Of a stretch of DNA of 64,000 nt, positions 63,400 through 64,000 are shown in pieces. Source of the stretch: Sepiola atlantica. Lineage: Eukaryota; Mollusca; Cephalopoda; Sepiida; Sepiolidae. The stretch covers positions 76,244,344-76,308,343 of the forward strand of contig OY744525.1 of assembly GCA_963556195.1 (NCBI GenBank), given 5' to 3'. Below the pieces are notes generated by a model. The model ran no database searches. It saw only the letters and a list, made by a program, of their open reading frames with translations, and was not told the origin of the DNA. Each line of letters opens with the position of its first letter. Positions within the stretch are counted from its first letter, which is position 1. A program made the position numbers and the translations under genes.

Positions 63400-63442
<43 letters not shown>
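63400..63442. repeat. (TA)n microsatellite with CA tail
   Basis: 43 bp of TA followed by a short (AC)n, next to the end of Helitron F1 copy e. Confidence 0.95.
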
Positions 63443-63451
<9 letters not shown>

Positions 63452-63453
63452 TA

Positions 63454-64000
63454 CTAAAAGAATACCCATCTTAGAACCGGTAACAATAATTCTAAAACAG
63501 AACAGTTATGCACCACTTTTATGTCCTGTTATGAAAATTAAAATCAACATATAATGCTACTAAGCTTTATGTCTAGACACTTTAAGTCGAGAATCATTAT
63601 TCAATTTTTTATTAAAATCCATTACATGATTTTGATTCTAGGAAATGTCTAAAATTTAAGGAGTCTTAAGAAGAAATTAAAACTCAGGGTATCTTGCTTA
63701 ATTGATGTCTATGACTATGGATAAAATTTAATGCAAATCTGAAATATTGGAATTTTCAAATGAGAGGTTGTGACCATATTAAGCCTTTTAAAATACTCCA
63801 AAGAAACTGAAATTTGGGGAATATTTATTAATTTATGTCTAATACATATTGGTAAAACTTCACAAAATTGGAAGTATCTGAATTTTCATGAACGGCTTCC
63901 GCCTCCTCTTTGCATAAAACTAAATCAAACTAAATATAGCCCACATTACCCACCCTTACGGCTTGCAGTTCTGTTCCAAAATTCATAATTATCAGTTAAT
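63454..64000 (-). mobile_element. Helitron-like family F1, copy e (runs off the window)
   Basis: The plus-strand order 'actaaaagaatacccatctt', 'cacttttatgtcc', 'acatgattttgattcta', 'cttgcttaattgatgtcta', 'ctgaaatttggggaatattt' and 'agcccacatta' follows copy b. The terminal CTAG has become CTAA. Confidence 0.65.

Overview
The window looks like cephalopod intergenic or intronic DNA, most likely octopus. It is AT-rich and saturated with (TA)n, (CT)n and (CA)n arrays. It carries decayed non-LTR retrotransposons, including one tail ending in the 'ccaacacatgccagcatg…gatgat' style that I associate with cephalopod repeats, plus Penelope-like, Helitron-like and tRNA-derived elements. The species assignment is inference. 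I find no intact host protein gene, no genuine rRNA or tRNA gene and no operon structure. Most long open frames are artefacts of (TA)n (Ile-Tyr runs) or of polypyrimidine DNA (Ser-Leu-Phe runs).

Layout. 0-5 kb: a LINE 3' end, an AT-rich minisatellite, a composite 5S rRNA/tRNA-derived SINE and a mariner transposase remnant. 5.4-8.2 kb: a giant polypyrimidine tract. 8.5-9.3 kb: a local tandem duplication and a LINE 3' end. 10.5-14 kb: a giant polypurine tract, which is the opposite strand bias. 14.2-18 kb: LINE fragments and a 0.55-kb foldback. 19.5 kb: a 40-bp minisatellite. 20.8-22.3 kb: Helitron 3' ends, a tRNA-derived SINE carrying a hammerhead-type ribozyme, and hairpins. 24-28 kb: an inverted pair of one 0.5-kb repeat, another 0.5-kb family, hairpins and a second SINE with a ribozyme-like tail. 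29-31 kb: inverted mariner-type termini. 32.3-35.1 kb: a complete-looking non-autonomous Helitron of about 2.8 kb. 35.3-35.7 kb: a LINE fragment. 37-46 kb: scattered repeats, a well-formed hammerhead motif at 40.2 kb and a G-quadruplex motif. 46.6-48.2 kb: three LINE fragments. 49-51.3 kb: a head-to-tail pair of SINE/ribozyme units, a Penelope GIY-YIG fragment and a Helitron-like copy. 53.3 kb: a 70-bp minisatellite. 54.9-55.9 kb: a rearranged Helitron holding a LINE fragment. 57.5-60.8 kb: a hammerhead motif, a second Penelope GIY-YIG fragment, a MITE-like element and a perfect 106-bp-arm hairpin. 63.4-64 kb: another Helitron copy that runs off the window.

Three themes tie the window together. 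(1) Hammerhead-ribozyme architecture (CUGANGA, stem II, GAAA, stem III, UH, stem I) recurs in different states of decay. It occurs both near Penelope-type fragments and directly behind tRNA-like heads. (2) At least a dozen snapback inverted repeats are present, several perfect or nearly so. (3) Most (TA)n arrays abut an end of one of these elements, so the microsatellites and the transposons appear to have shaped each other. All assignments come from reading the sequence by eye; no alignments, folding or database searches were run.
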